Shown here: piece after piece, positions 9,050 through 20,619 of the stretch
Position numbering within the stretch: the first letter of the stretch is position 1
How the letters are laid out: each line of letters opens with the position of its first letter
Assembly: GCF_012847295.1 (NCBI RefSeq)
Contig: NZ_JABBDY010000002.1
Coordinates: 310,001 to 374,000, forward strand
Origin: Microbacterium sp. MF43
GTDB taxonomy: Bacteria; Actinomycetota; Actinomycetes; Actinomycetales; Microbacteriaceae
Direction of reading: 5' to 3'
Length of the DNA: 64,000 bases
The notes under the pieces: model-generated
Databases searched by the model: none
Seen by the model: the letters and a program-made list of their open reading frames with translations, nothing else
Told to the model about the DNA's origin: nothing
Translations under genes and position numbers: made by a program

Positions 9050-10247
9050 GCGCGCCGGCGGAGGCGCTGGCCCCGACATCCGCGACCAACGACGATCCGA
9101 CGCCCCGCGGCCGGCAGGTCGGCGTGTGGGTGCTCATCGGCGTCGTGCTCGTCATCGCCGGCGCGGTCGGCGCCGTGATCACGGCGGCGTCGGCGTGGAG
9201 CCAGCGCGGCGCCCTCGATCCGGAGTCCACCGGCCCGGGCGGCACGCGCGCCCTCGTCCAGATCCTCCGTCAGCACGGCGTCGAGGTCGAAGTGGTGCGC
9301 GACCGAGACTCCGCCCTGGCCGCGCTGAGCGGGGAGCCGGCGACTCTCGTCCTGCCCGACACGCCCGCGCTCTCCGACGACGGGCTGCGCCTCCTTCTCG
9401 ACACCGCAACCGATGTCGTCTCGATCGATCCACGATCGCGCACCCTCGACATGCTGATCCCCGGCGCCCGGTTCGCCGCCGGGGCTTCGGAGGGGTCGAC
9501 CGATCCCGCGTGCGAGCTCGGCGACGCGGTCCGCTCGGGCCCGATCCGGCCGGGAACCCTCTTCTCGGTAGACGGCGAACCACCGGCGGCCGAGTGCTAT
9601 CCCGTCGGCGACGGATTCGCCCTCCTCGTGGACGAGACGGGCGAGCGACGGCGCGCCGCCGTGGACGGCACGGTGCTGTTCACCAATGAGCACCTCGCCG
9701 ACGACGGGAACGCCGCCCTCGCGGTGAACCTCATGGGGCGGCATCCGCTGGTCGTCTGGTACCAGCCGGGACCGGGGGACACCGACATCGCCGACGCCGA
9801 CCCGACGCTCGGCGACCTGACGCCGCCGTGGGTGAGCCCCGTGATCGTGCTGCTCCTCGTCGCGGGCGTCGCCGCGGGCATCTGGCGCGGTCGCCGCTTC
9901 GGCCCGCTCGTCGCTGAGAGACTGCCCGTGACCGTCCGTGCCTCCGAGACGACCGAGGGCCGCGCCCGCCTCTACGCGCAGTCCCACGACAGCCTGCACG
10001 CCGCCGATCAGCTGCGACTCGGCGCGCTCGAGCGTCTGGGTCGCGCGCTCGCACTCGGCGCCGCCGCCTCCGCACCCGAGATCGCCGACGCCGCGGCCGC
10101 CCGCGCGGGCGTCGACGCCGGATACGCCCGCCGGCTCCTGCTCGACGACGTCCCGGGCGGCGACGCGGACCTCGTCGCGCTCAGCCTCCGCCTCCGACAG
10201 TTCGAGGACGCCGTCCACGCGGCGACCCGCCCCGAAAGGAAGTCCCG

Positions 10248-10251
<4 letters not shown>
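9046..10251 (+). CDS. DUF4350 domain membrane protein
   Basis: This 401-residue protein has an N-terminal membrane helix (about 24-48), an extracytoplasmic DUF4350 region (GGTRALVQILRQHGVEVEVVRD, TLVLPDTPALSDDGLRLLL), a second helix near 263-282 (VSPVIVLLLVAGVAAGIW) and a cytosolic helical tail. DUF4350 proteins belong to the same conserved MoxR/DUF58/DUF4129 set; the N-terminal fold resembles glutamine-amidotransferase-like or GldG-like domains, without known activity. The GTG start and the TGA stop both overlap neighbours by four bases, so the whole operon is likely translationally coupled. Confidence 0.9.
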
Positions 10252-11234
<983 letters not shown>

Positions 11235-11237
11235 CGC

Positions 11238-12539
11238 ATGTACCTCACCGGCCGCCTCGTCCTCCTCGTCGCCCTCGGCGCCGTGCCCGTCGTCCTGCTC
11301 TCGACGGCCGGTGTCGACGCCTGGCTGGCGACGGCGGGCTGGGTGCTCTTCTGCACGATCGCGGCGATCGGCGATGCGGCCGCTGCCCCCGACCCCCGGC
11401 GCCTGGAGGTGTCGCGTCGCGTCCCCGGGCGCGTCCTGCTCGGTGAGCACACGGCTGCGGACGTGCGTCTGCGCAACGACGGCAGCCGCACCGTGCACGG
11501 CCGGTTCCGGGATGCGTGGCAGCCGACCGCCGGCGCTCCGGATGCGCGCATTCCGCTCGCCGTTCCCCCGGGCGAGAGCCGCACGTTCACGATCCCCCTC
11601 CTTCCGCGACGGCGTGGCGAGCTGCGGTCGCGCTTCGTGGTGATCCGGTCGGACGGGCCGCTCCGGCTGGCCGGGCGCCAAGCGCGTCTCGACTCCCCCG
11701 GTGCCATCCGCGTGCTGCCGCCCTTCACCGCACGCCGGCACCTGCCCTCGAGGCTCGCGCGGCTGCGGGAGCTCGATGGCAACACCAGCGTTCAGATGCG
11801 CGGACAGGGCACCGAGTTCGACAGCCTCCGCGAGTACGTCCGCGGCGACGACGTGCGCTCCATCGACTGGCGCGCCACGGCGAGGGCGAGCACGACGATG
11901 CTCCGCACGTGGCGGCCCGAACGCGATCGGCACGTGGTCATCGTGATCGACACCGGGCGGACCTCCGCCGCACGTGTGGGCGACGGCGTGCGGATGGACG
12001 CGGCTATGGAGGCCGCGCTCCTGCTGGCGGCGCTCGCCACCCGCGCCGGCGACCACACCCACCTGCTGATGTTCGACAGGGTCACCCGCGCACGCGTCAC
12101 GCGCGTCGACGGTCCCGCGCTGCTTCCCGCCCTCGTTGATGCGATGGCCCCGATCGAACCGCAGCTCATCGACACGGACTGGGACGCCGCGTTCGCGCAG
12201 GTGCGCCGGCTCACGTCGCGCCCATCGCTGGTCGTCCTGTTGACCGCGCAGGACTCCACCGACGCCGCTCGAGGTTTCCTCGGCTCTCTCCCTGCCTTGT
12301 CGCAGCGCACCCACGTCCTCGTGGGCACGGTGACCGACGAGCCCGCACCCCGCGAGCAGCGGCCGGACGCGGCATCCGTCTATCGCGAAGCGGCCGCCGA
12401 GAAGACGGCTCGGGATGCCGCGGTCGTCGCGGCCGCGATCGGACGCGCCGGAGCCGAGGCGATCGCGGACTCGCCCGACCGGCTTCCTCCGCGCATCGCG
12501 GACAGGTACCTCGCGCTCAAAGCCGCCGGAAGGCTCTGA
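11238..12539 (+). CDS. DUF58 domain membrane protein
   Basis: This 433-residue protein has two N-terminal membrane helices (about residues 5-45), a beta-rich middle part and the DUF58 signature GTEFDSLREYVRGDD followed by SIDWRATAR, then a VWA-like domain (VVIVIDTGRTSAA). It starts with ATG three bases after the MoxR stop and is the last gene of the operon. DUF58 proteins are presumed MoxR partners in envelope assembly; the substrate is unknown. Confidence 0.92.
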   Translation: MYLTGRLVLLVALGAVPVVLLSTAGVDAWLATAGWVLFCTIAAIGDAAAAPDPRRLEVSRRVPGRVLLGEHTAADVRLRNDGSRTVHGRFRDAWQPTAGAPDARIPLAVPPGESRTFTIPLLPRRRGELRSRFVVIRSDGPLRLAGRQARLDSPGAIRVLPPFTARRHLPSRLARLRELDGNTSVQMRGQGTEFDSLREYVRGDDVRSIDWRATARASTTMLRTWRPERDRHVVIVIDTGRTSAARVGDGVRMDAAMEAALLLAALATRAGDHTHLLMFDRVTRARVTRVDGPALLPALVDAMAPIEPQLIDTDWDAAFAQVRRLTSRPSLVVLLTAQDSTDAARGFLGSLPALSQRTHVLVGTVTDEPAPREQRPDAASVYREAAAEKTARDAAVVAAAIGRAGAEAIADSPDRLPPRIADRYLALKAAGRL

Positions 12540-12670
12540 CCAGCGGGGTGCCGAGCAGATCCTGGCCCGGGCCCCGACCGGAGCCCGCACCCATCGGCGG
12601 ACACTCGCGCCCGCTTCCTGGGAGTCCGCTGAAGGTGCCGCTACCCTCGCGTCGAGGAAAGGAGTCCGCC

Positions 12671-13459
12671 ATGTCGGATGCCATCAGAAATCCCACCACC
12701 GCGAACAAGCTCGTCGCGGAGGCTCTCGGAACGTTCCTTCTCGTGTTCGGCGGCGTCGGCAGCGCCCTGTTCGCCGCGAACTTCCCCGCGGGATCCGAGA
12801 CCAACCCGCTCGGCATCGCCTTCGTGGGGGTGTCTCTCGCCTTCGGCCTCACCGTCGTGGCGGGCGCGTACGCGTGGGGCCCGATCTCGGGCGGCCACTT
12901 CAACCCCGCCATCACCTTGGGCCTGGCAGCCGCGGGACGCTTCTCATGGCGCAACTCGGGCGGATACATCATCGCCCAGGTCATCGGCGGCGCGCTCGGC
13001 ACGACCGCGATCTACCTCATCGGCCTGTTCGGTCCCGGTGACTGGCTGGTGTCCGCGCAGGACGCGGGCTTCGCGTCGAACGGCTTCGGCGAGCAGTCCC
13101 CCGGCGGGTTCGGGATCGGCGCGGCGATCATCGCGGAGGTGCTGCTGACAGCGATCTTCGTGCTGATCATCCTGGGCGTGACCCATACGACGCGCGGCAC
13201 CGCCGCCCTGGCCCCGCTGGCGATCGGCCTCACGCTCACCCTCATCCACCTCATCTCCATTCCGATCGACAACACGTCGGTGAACCCGGCGCGATCGATC
13301 GCCTCGGCGATCTACGGCGGCGTCGATGCGCTGGCGCAGCTGTGGGTCTTCCTCGTGTTCCCGATCGTCGGCGGCCTGCTCGCAGGCCTGCTCCACCGCG
13401 CCCTGTTCGAGCCGAAGGGCTCGCTGCCGTCGGACCAGGCGGAGGCGCGCGTCCGCTGA
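12671..13459 (+). CDS. aqpZ: aquaporin Z-like channel
   Basis: This 262-residue MIP-family channel has six predicted membrane helices and both NPA boxes (HFNPAITLG and SVNPARSIAS). The arginine after the second NPA belongs to the selectivity filter. Overall it fits water-selective AqpZ-type channels better than glycerol facilitators, which have an aspartate after the second NPA arginine. The ATG at 12671 has AAAGGAG at good spacing, so the longer in-frame extension upstream is not used. It converges on katG with a shared hairpin terminator, and the neighbourhood suggests, without proof, a link to peroxide handling. Confidence 0.9.
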   Translation: MSDAIRNPTTANKLVAEALGTFLLVFGGVGSALFAANFPAGSETNPLGIAFVGVSLAFGLTVVAGAYAWGPISGGHFNPAITLGLAAAGRFSWRNSGGYIIAQVIGGALGTTAIYLIGLFGPGDWLVSAQDAGFASNGFGEQSPGGFGIGAAIIAEVLLTAIFVLIILGVTHTTRGTAALAPLAIGLTLTLIHLISIPIDNTSVNPARSIASAIYGGVDALAQLWVFLVFPIVGGLLAGLLHRALFEPKGSLPSDQAEARVR

Positions 13460-13496
13460 CCTGTCGACGCTCGCCGCGCCGCGTCTGCGCCGCACG

Positions 13497-13531
13497 GAAG
13501 CGGCCCGCCCCTCCGGGGGACGGGCCGCTTC
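13497..13531. terminator. bidirectional terminator between aqpZ and katG
   Basis: An inverted repeat GAAGCGGCCCG (13497-13507) and its complement (13521-13531), with a C-rich/G-rich inner part that extends the stem, lies between the converging aqpZ and katG stop codons (13459 and 13548). Confidence 0.75.
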
Positions 13532-13547
13532 TGCGTATGCGGGGGGA

Positions 13548-15899
<2,352 letters not shown>

Positions 15900-16346
15900 T
15901 CAGGCGCCGGCGGATGCCTCGGCGCAGGCGGGGCAGACGCCCCAGAACGTCACTTCGGCGGCGCGCAGGGTGAAACCGCGATTGTCGGCGGGCGTCAGAC
16001 AGGGTGCGGGGCCGACGGCGCAGTCGACGTCCTCGATGGCGCCGCATTCGGAGCACACGAGGTGATGGTGGTTGTCGTCGACGCGAAGCTCGAAGAGCCC
16101 CGGGCGCCCCGCAGGCTCGATGCGGCGCACGATTCCGGCGTCGACGAAGTCGCCGAGCGCGTTGTACACCGACTGCAGACTGGTGTGGGGCACCGAGACC
16201 GCCACGAGCGTGTACAGCTCGTCGGCACTCGCATGCGGTCGCTGCTCGAGGGCCTCGACGACGGCGCGACGGGAGTCGGTCACGCGAAGCCCCGCGGCGC
16301 GAATGCGCTCGCTCGCGTCGGGCGCGGCGAGCGGGAGCGAGGTCAT
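15900..16346 (-). CDS. furA: Fur-family peroxide-type repressor (FurA/CatR-like)
   Basis: This 148-residue Fur-family protein has an N-terminal winged helix (RVTDSRRAVVEALEQRPH) and a C-terminal metal-binding domain with a HHH cluster (93-95). It has two CxxC pairs (C98/C101 and C138/C141) that form the structural zinc site. In mycobacteria and Streptomyces the homologues FurA and CatR repress themselves and a downstream katG, and the same order is present here. The start codon lies six bases after a TAGGCT hexamer, so the transcript is probably leaderless, and a palindrome overlaps that promoter. Confidence 0.93.
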   Translation of the reverse strand: MTSLPLAAPDASERIRAAGLRVTDSRRAVVEALEQRPHASADELYTLVAVSVPHTSLQSVYNALGDFVDAGIVRRIEPAGRPGLFELRVDDNHHHLVCSECGAIEDVDCAVGPAPCLTPADNRGFTLRAAEVTFWGVCPACAEASAGA

Positions 16347-16352
16347 GCCCTC

Positions 16353-16358
16353 AGCCTA
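16353..16358 (-). promoter_or_regulatory. -10 element (TAGGCT) of the furA-katG operon
   Basis: TAGGCT on the minus strand ends six bases before the furA ATG, which predicts a transcription start at or next to the A of ATG. The best -35 candidate, TTTTGA 16 bases further upstream, lies inside the palindromic operator. Confidence 0.6.
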
Positions 16359-16361
16359 GTC

Positions 16362-16382
16362 TCTTTTGAACCGATCAAAAGA
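16362..16382. promoter_or_regulatory. palindromic Fur-type operator upstream of furA
   Basis: A perfect 8-bp inverted repeat TCTTTTGA (16362-16369) and TCAAAAGA (16375-16382) with a 5-base spacer sits in otherwise GC-rich DNA. It covers the spacer and -35 zone of the furA promoter, so a bound dimer would exclude RNA polymerase. Fur-family repressors typically bind AT-rich inverted repeats of this size and autoregulate. The assignment to FurA itself is inference from position. Confidence 0.75.
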
Positions 16383-16394
16383 CGAGCGGATGAA

Positions 16395-17390
16395 TCACCC
16401 GGCGACCAGCGTCGGCGTGCCTGCTTCGTACTCTGTGAGATCGCCGGTCTCGCCCCGGCGGTACGCCCGTCCTCCGACGACGATCATGTAGGTGAGGAAG
16501 GCCGCCAGCGCCGCAGCGCCGATGCCGATCTTCACCGGCCACGGCCAGGGCTGGGCCGTGACGAACCCCTCGATGAGACCGGCGACCGCCAGCGCGAACA
16601 CCAGACCGATGGCGATCGTGGCCAGCGAGCGCCCCGCCGAGGCGAGCGCCTCACCGCGGGTGCGGCGACCCGGCGCCACCCACGCCCAGAAGATGCCCAG
16701 GCCCGCGGCGGCCGCCACGAAGAGCGATGTCATCTCGAGCAGGCCATGGGGTGCGATGTAGAGCAGGAAGATGTCCCCGCGACCGAACGAGAGCATGACG
16801 GCCGCGGCCATGCCGACCCCGACGGCGTTCTGCACGAGCACGAAGATGGGCCAGATGCCCGTGATTCCGAACAGGACGCACTGCATGGCGATCCACGCAT
16901 TGTTTGTCCAGACAGTGCCCGCGAACGCGGCGGGATGGTTCTCGCTGTAGTAGTCGACGAAGTCGTTCTCGGCGTATTCCTCGAGCTGCATCCGACTGCC
17001 CAGCGTGGCGACCAGCGCCGCATCGCCCGACACCCAGAGCGCCACGACCACGCCGACGGCGACGAACCCGACGGCCACCGCGAGCGTCACCCAGCGCACG
17101 CGATAGAGCGCGGCCGGCAGCTGAAGCGCGAAGAAACGCGGGATCTGCTTCAGGACGTTCTCGGGAGCGCCGGTCAGGCGCAGCCGCGCTCGCGCCAGCA
17201 TGGTCGAGATGTGATCGCCCTGCGCACTGCGCCCGACGGAGGTCTTGGCATCGGCGAGGTCGGCCGACGCCGCACGGTATCGGTCGACGAGCTCGTCGAC
17301 CTCCGGCCCGGTGAGCCGCCGCCGGCGGCTGAGCTCGTCGAGCCGCGCCCATTCCGCGCGCCTGGCCGCGGTGAGCGCATCGAGGTCCAT
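16395..17390 (-). CDS. stage II sporulation protein M-like membrane protein
   Basis: This 331-residue integral membrane protein of the SpoIIM family (DUF95) has a helical N-terminal segment (about 1-85) and then five to six membrane helices. SpoIIM works in peptidoglycan hydrolysis and engulfment in Bacillus; in non-sporulating actinobacteria the family is usual next to RDD and MoxR/DUF58 genes and its role is unknown. The ATG at 17390 (MDLDALTAARR) is chosen because TACAGT on the minus strand lies seven bases upstream. An ATG at 17408 would overlap the divergent gene. Confidence 0.88.
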   Translation of the reverse strand: MDLDALTAARRAEWARLDELSRRRRLTGPEVDELVDRYRAASADLADAKTSVGRSAQGDHISTMLARARLRLTGAPENVLKQIPRFFALQLPAALYRVRWVTLAVAVGFVAVGVVVALWVSGDAALVATLGSRMQLEEYAENDFVDYYSENHPAAFAGTVWTNNAWIAMQCVLFGITGIWPIFVLVQNAVGVGMAAAVMLSFGRGDIFLLYIAPHGLLEMTSLFVAAAAGLGIFWAWVAPGRRTRGEALASAGRSLATIAIGLVFALAVAGLIEGFVTAQPWPWPVKIGIGAAALAAFLTYMIVVGGRAYRRGETGDLTEYEAGTPTLVAG

Positions 17391-17396
17391 GCGGTT

Positions 17397-17403
17397 TACT
17401 GTA
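17397..17403. promoter_or_regulatory. overlapping divergent -10 elements
   Basis: Only 16 bases separate the divergent spoIIM-like and RDD start codons. The core TTTACTGTACCC can be read as TACTGT on the plus strand (17397-17402, four bases before the RDD ATG) and TACAGT on the minus strand (17403-17398, seven bases before the other ATG). Both are TAnnnT hexamers placed as for leaderless transcripts, and RNA polymerase could occupy only one at a time. Confidence 0.5.
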
Positions 17404-17406
17404 CCC

Positions 17407-18252
17407 ATGCCCGAAGCCCGCCCCGTGCTGATCGACATCCATCAGGACGAGGTGCTCACCGGCGAGGCGGTGGCCCTCGACGTTCAGCCCGTCGGATACT
17501 TCCTCCGCGCCCTCGGCGTGCTCATCGACATGCTCATCGGCATCGCCCTGCTGTTCATGTTCGTGCTCCTGACGGCGTGGCTGATGAGCATCGGCGCCGT
17601 GGACGAGTCCACCGTGACGATCCTCACCATCGGGGTGATCGTCTTGGTGCTCGTGGTGATCCCCACCGTCGTAGAGACCATGTCGCGGGGGCGCAGCGTC
17701 GGCAAGCTCGTCGTCGGCGGGCGGATCGTCCGCAGCGACGGCGGTGCGACCGGCTTCCGCCACGCGTTCATCCGCGCGCTCGTGGGGGTCTTCGAGCTGT
17801 GGTTCACCTTCGGGGCCGTCGCCGCGCTGGTCGGAGCGTTCACTCCGCGCTCTCAGCGACTCGGGGATCTCCTCGCGGGAACCTACTCCGAGCGCACCCG
17901 CACCCCGTCCCTCGAGACCACGGGCTTCGGCGTGCCCCTACCCCTGGTCGAGTGGGCGGCGATCGTCGACATCGCGCGACTGCCCGAGCGGCTGGCGCGG
18001 CGGCTGGCGCAGTTCGGCGCCTCCGCGCGCAACATGCAGCCGGCGGCGCGGGCGCGGGTCGCCGCCTCCCTCGCCGCCGAAGCGGCCGAACACGTCGCGC
18101 CCGTCCCCGCCGTCGACCCCGAGACCTTCATCATGGGTGTCGTGGCGGTACGTCGCGGTCGCGAACTGCGTGCGCTCCAGCTCGAGACCGCCCGCGTCTC
18201 GGCTCTCACCTCGGCGGTCGCCGCAGCTCCGCGGGGTTTCCCCCAGCACTGA
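17407..18252 (+). CDS. RDD family membrane protein
   Basis: The 281-residue product has an RDD domain with three to four membrane helices (VGYFLRALGVLIDMLIGIALL, TVTILTIGVIVLVLVVIP, GVFELWFTFGAVAALV) and the family pattern SVGKLVVGGRIV with RLGDLLAGTYSERT. A cytosolic Ala/Arg-rich helical tail of about 110 residues follows. RDD proteins have been linked to ion transport in a few bacteria, but the role here is unknown. It is divergent from the SpoIIM-like gene; the two belong by phylogenetic habit with the MoxR/DUF58 operon, from which they are separated by aqpZ-katG-furA. Confidence 0.88.
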   Translation: MPEARPVLIDIHQDEVLTGEAVALDVQPVGYFLRALGVLIDMLIGIALLFMFVLLTAWLMSIGAVDESTVTILTIGVIVLVLVVIPTVVETMSRGRSVGKLVVGGRIVRSDGGATGFRHAFIRALVGVFELWFTFGAVAALVGAFTPRSQRLGDLLAGTYSERTRTPSLETTGFGVPLPLVEWAAIVDIARLPERLARRLAQFGASARNMQPAARARVAASLAAEAAEHVAPVPAVDPETFIMGVVAVRRGRELRALQLETARVSALTSAVAAAPRGFPQH

Positions 18253-18286
18253 CCGGCTTCGGCTGCGAAACGTCCCTCGCCGGCGT

Positions 18287-19762
18287 TCAGTACCGGTAGT
18301 GGTCGAGCTTGTAGGGTCCCTCCACCGGCACGCCGATATACGCCGCCTGCTCCTGCGTCAGCGTCGTGAGCTCGACGCCGAGAGCCGCGAGGTGCAGTCG
18401 TGCGACCTTCTCGTCGAGGGTCTTGGGCAGCGTGTACACGCCGACGCGATAGTGCTCCCGCTTCGTGTAGAGCTCGATCTGTGCGAGCACCTGGTTGGTG
18501 AAGGACGCGCTCATGACGAACGACGGGTGACCCGTGGCATTGCCGAGGTTCATCAGGCGTCCCTCGCTGAGAACCAGCACGCTGCGCCCGTTGGGCAGGC
18601 GCCACTCGTGCACCTGAGGCTTGATCTCGACCCGCTCCGCCCCCGGAATCGCCGCGAGGCCGGCCATGTCGATCTCGTCGTCGAAGTGCCCGACGTTCGC
18701 CACGATCGCGAGGTGCTTGAGCGCGAGAAGGTGCTCGGCGGTGACGACGCGCGTGTTGCCAGTCCCGGTCACCACGATGTCGACCTGATCGATCACCGAC
18801 TCGAGTCGCGCGACCTGGAAGCCGTCCATCGCGGCCTGCAGCGCGCAGATGGGATCGACCTCGCCGACGATCACACGGGCCCCCTGCCCGCGGAGCGCCT
18901 CCGCGGACCCCTTCCCGACGTCGCCATAGCCGGCGACGAACGCCACCTTGCCGCCGATGAGCACATCCGTGGCGCGGTTGAGCCCGTCGGGCAGGGAGTG
19001 ACGGATCCCGTAGGTGTTGTCGAACTTCGACTTGGTGACCGAGTCGTTGACGTTGATCGCGGGGAAGAGGAGGCGATCCGCAGCCGCGAGTTCGTACAGT
19101 CGGTGAACGCCGGTCGTGGTCTCCTCGGTGACCCCGATGAGCTCGGCGGCCATCCGCGTGAAGCGCTGCGGATCGCGTGCCAGGCTCTCCCGCAGCGTGG
19201 CGAGCACGATCCGGTATTCGGCGGAGTCGGCGGGCGAGGCATCCGGAACCGCCCCGGCCTTCTCGAACTCGACGCCCTTGTGGACGAGGAGTGTCGCATC
19301 CCCACCGTCATCGAGGATGAGGTTCGGGCCGTCCGCGCCCTCTGCCGACCAGTCGAAGATGCGGTCAGCGAGTCGCCAGTACTCCTCGAGCGTCTCGCCC
19401 TTCCAGGCGAAGACCGGCACGCCCGCGGGAGCATCGACGGTGCCGGCGGGCCCGACCACGACAGCGGCAGCCGCTTCGTCCTGCGTGGAGAAGATGTTGC
19501 AGCTCGCCCAGCGCACCTGGGCCCCGAGGGCGACCAGCGTCTCGATGAGCACGGCAGTCTGCACCGTCATGTGAAGCGAGCCCGCGATCCGGGCGCCCCG
19601 CAGCGGCTGCAGCGGACCGAACTCCTCGCGCAGCGCCATGAGTCCGGGCATCTCGTTCTCGGCAAGGCGGAGCTGATGCCGGCCGGCCTCGGCGAGGGCG
19701 AGATCGGCGACCTCGTACTCGAGCGTGCGGACGACGGCGGCGGCGGGCGATTCGGTCGGCAT
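18287..19762 (-). CDS. ahcY: adenosylhomocysteinase
   Basis: This cytosolic NAD-dependent enzyme hydrolyses S-adenosylhomocysteine to adenosine and homocysteine, closing the methyl cycle. The 491-residue protein carries the family motifs [28 protein letters not shown], the NAD loop [33 protein letters not shown] and the C-terminal DHYRY. Length is typical of actinobacterial enzymes with the extra insert. The ATG has only a weak ribosome binding site. It lies 54 bases after the DUF3499 gene on the same strand. I see no SAH riboswitch in that gap. Confidence 0.97.
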   Translation of the reverse strand: MPTESPAAAVVRTLEYEVADLALAEAGRHQLRLAENEMPGLMALREEFGPLQPLRGARIAGSLHMTVQTAVLIETLVALGAQVRWASCNIFSTQDEAAAAVVVGPAGTVDAPAGVPVFAWKGETLEEYWRLADRIFDWSAEGADGPNLILDDGGDATLLVHKGVEFEKAGAVPDASPADSAEYRIVLATLRESLARDPQRFTRMAAELIGVTEETTTGVHRLYELAAADRLLFPAINVNDSVTKSKFDNTYGIRHSLPDGLNRATDVLIGGKVAFVAGYGDVGKGSAEALRGQGARVIVGEVDPICALQAAMDGFQVARLESVIDQVDIVVTGTGNTRVVTAEHLLALKHLAIVANVGHFDDEIDMAGLAAIPGAERVEIKPQVHEWRLPNGRSVLVLSEGRLMNLGNATGHPSFVMSASFTNQVLAQIELYTKREHYRVGVYTLPKTLDEKVARLHLAALGVELTTLTQEQAAYIGVPVEGPYKLDHYRY

Positions 19763-19816
19763 CCGCCCATTCTCGCACTCGTCGGCGAGGGGATGCCTGG
19801 CCGCCGACGCGAAAGG

Positions 19817-20023
19817 TCAGACGCGGAGCGTCTCGTGGCGCACGACCACCCAGCCCTTGGGAACCGAGAGCCGGTCGGTGTGGATCGCGCACAGGTCGTG
19901 GGCGTGCGGGTCGCCGCCGCCGCCGAGCGGGCCGAGCGCGGCCATCTGGTCGCCGTAGTCGAAGGTCAGCGTCGTCACGGCCTCGCGGGCGCATCCCACT
20001 TTGGAGCAGAGTCTCTCGCGCAT
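19817..20023 (-). CDS. DUF3499 small zinc-ribbon-like protein
   Basis: This 68-residue protein begins MRERLCSKVGCAREAV and contains three cysteines and several histidines (C6, C11, DLCAIHTDRL) that may bind a metal. DUF3499 is conserved in actinobacteria beside the zincin-like gene and near mannose-metabolism genes (in M. tuberculosis next to manB and whiB2). Function is unknown. A TAGGGT hexamer seven bases before the ATG suggests a leaderless transcript, divergent from the zincin-like gene. Confidence 0.88.
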   Translation of the reverse strand: MRERLCSKVGCAREAVTTLTFDYGDQMAALGPLGGGGDPHAHDLCAIHTDRLSVPKGWVVVRHETLRV

Positions 20024-20030
20024 CAGTAGG

Positions 20031-20036
20031 ACCCTA
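20031..20036 (-). promoter_or_regulatory. -10 element (TAGGGT) before the DUF3499 gene
   Basis: TAGGGT on the minus strand lies seven bases before the ATG at 20023, with no Shine-Dalgarno sequence between. This is the spacing expected of a leaderless mRNA. A -35 is not recognisable. Confidence 0.45.
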
Positions 20037-20157
20037 TCCGCGAGATGAGCCGGGGGCGGGATGCCGCGCCCACCGCCGCGGATCCACCGCGCCGCCTCGG
20101 ACCGCCGCCGCGAACGCGAGGCGACGTGAGGCCCACCGGCGCCCGCCTTGGCGGACC

Positions 20158-20163
20158 TAGGAT
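20158..20163 (+). promoter_or_regulatory. -10 element (TAGGAT) before the zincin-like gene
   Basis: TAGGAT ends six bases before the ATG at 20170. There is no ribosome binding site in the gap, so a leaderless transcript is likely. It supports this start over alternatives. Confidence 0.5.
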
Positions 20164-20169
20164 GGACGC

Positions 20170-20610
20170 ATGGCGTGGCGGCGGACCCGGAGCACTGAAC
20201 AGCCGACGCGGCGCCGGTCCCGGCACGGCCGCCACGGCCGCGAGGACCGCAGCCCGGTCGTGCGACCGCCGCTGCCGCCGCTCGACACGAGGATCGACCG
20301 CTTCGACCTCGCCGTCGGGACCGCCGCGGAGTTCCTGCGCTCGGCGTGGTCGGATCTCCGCGACGTGAGCTTCGAGATCGGCGACATGCCGCCGGCCACC
20401 GACGAGGACGGCATCCCGCGCTGGACGGTGCTGCGGGAGGCGAAGCGCATCATCCTCTACCGCGTGCCGATCGAGCGCCTCAGCCACCTCCACCGCAACG
20501 ACGACCTGCACCGCCGGATGATGATCGAGAGCTGCGTGTTCCGCGCGGCTGCCGAGTACCTCGAGCGCGACCCGTGGGATCTCGGTCCGGAGCGCTTCCG
20601 CTTCTTCTGA
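20170..20610 (+). CDS. zincin-like metallopeptidase family protein, active site not visible
   Basis: The 146-residue protein has a basic N-terminal tail (about 1-30) and then the fold segment of the zincin_1 (possible zinc metallopeptidase) family: RFDLAVGTAAEFLRSAWSDL, FEIGDMPP, RIILYRVPIERL, with a C-terminal helix. The position beside DUF3499 and close to whiB matches Rv3259 of M. tuberculosis. The usual zinc motif HExxH is expected in the last helix, but this protein reads MMIESCVFRAAAEYLERDP there and has no histidine pair. If the family assignment is right, the protein is probably not a zinc peptidase. It ends 9 bases from the converging DUF5719 gene. Confidence 0.8.
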   Translation: MAWRRTRSTEQPTRRRSRHGRHGREDRSPVVRPPLPPLDTRIDRFDLAVGTAAEFLRSAWSDLRDVSFEIGDMPPATDEDGIPRWTVLREAKRIILYRVPIERLSHLHRNDDLHRRMMIESCVFRAAAEYLERDPWDLGPERFRFF

Positions 20611-20619
20611 CCGCCGGGG

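Noticed and set aside
12540-12670. Extra N-terminal extension of the aquaporin
   Set aside because: The open frame upstream of 12671 has no family similarity, while the ATG at 12671 has a strong ribosome binding site.
19763-19816. Possible SAH riboswitch before ahcY
   Set aside because: Only 54 bases separate it from DUF3499, and I could not find the conserved core of the SAH riboswitch.
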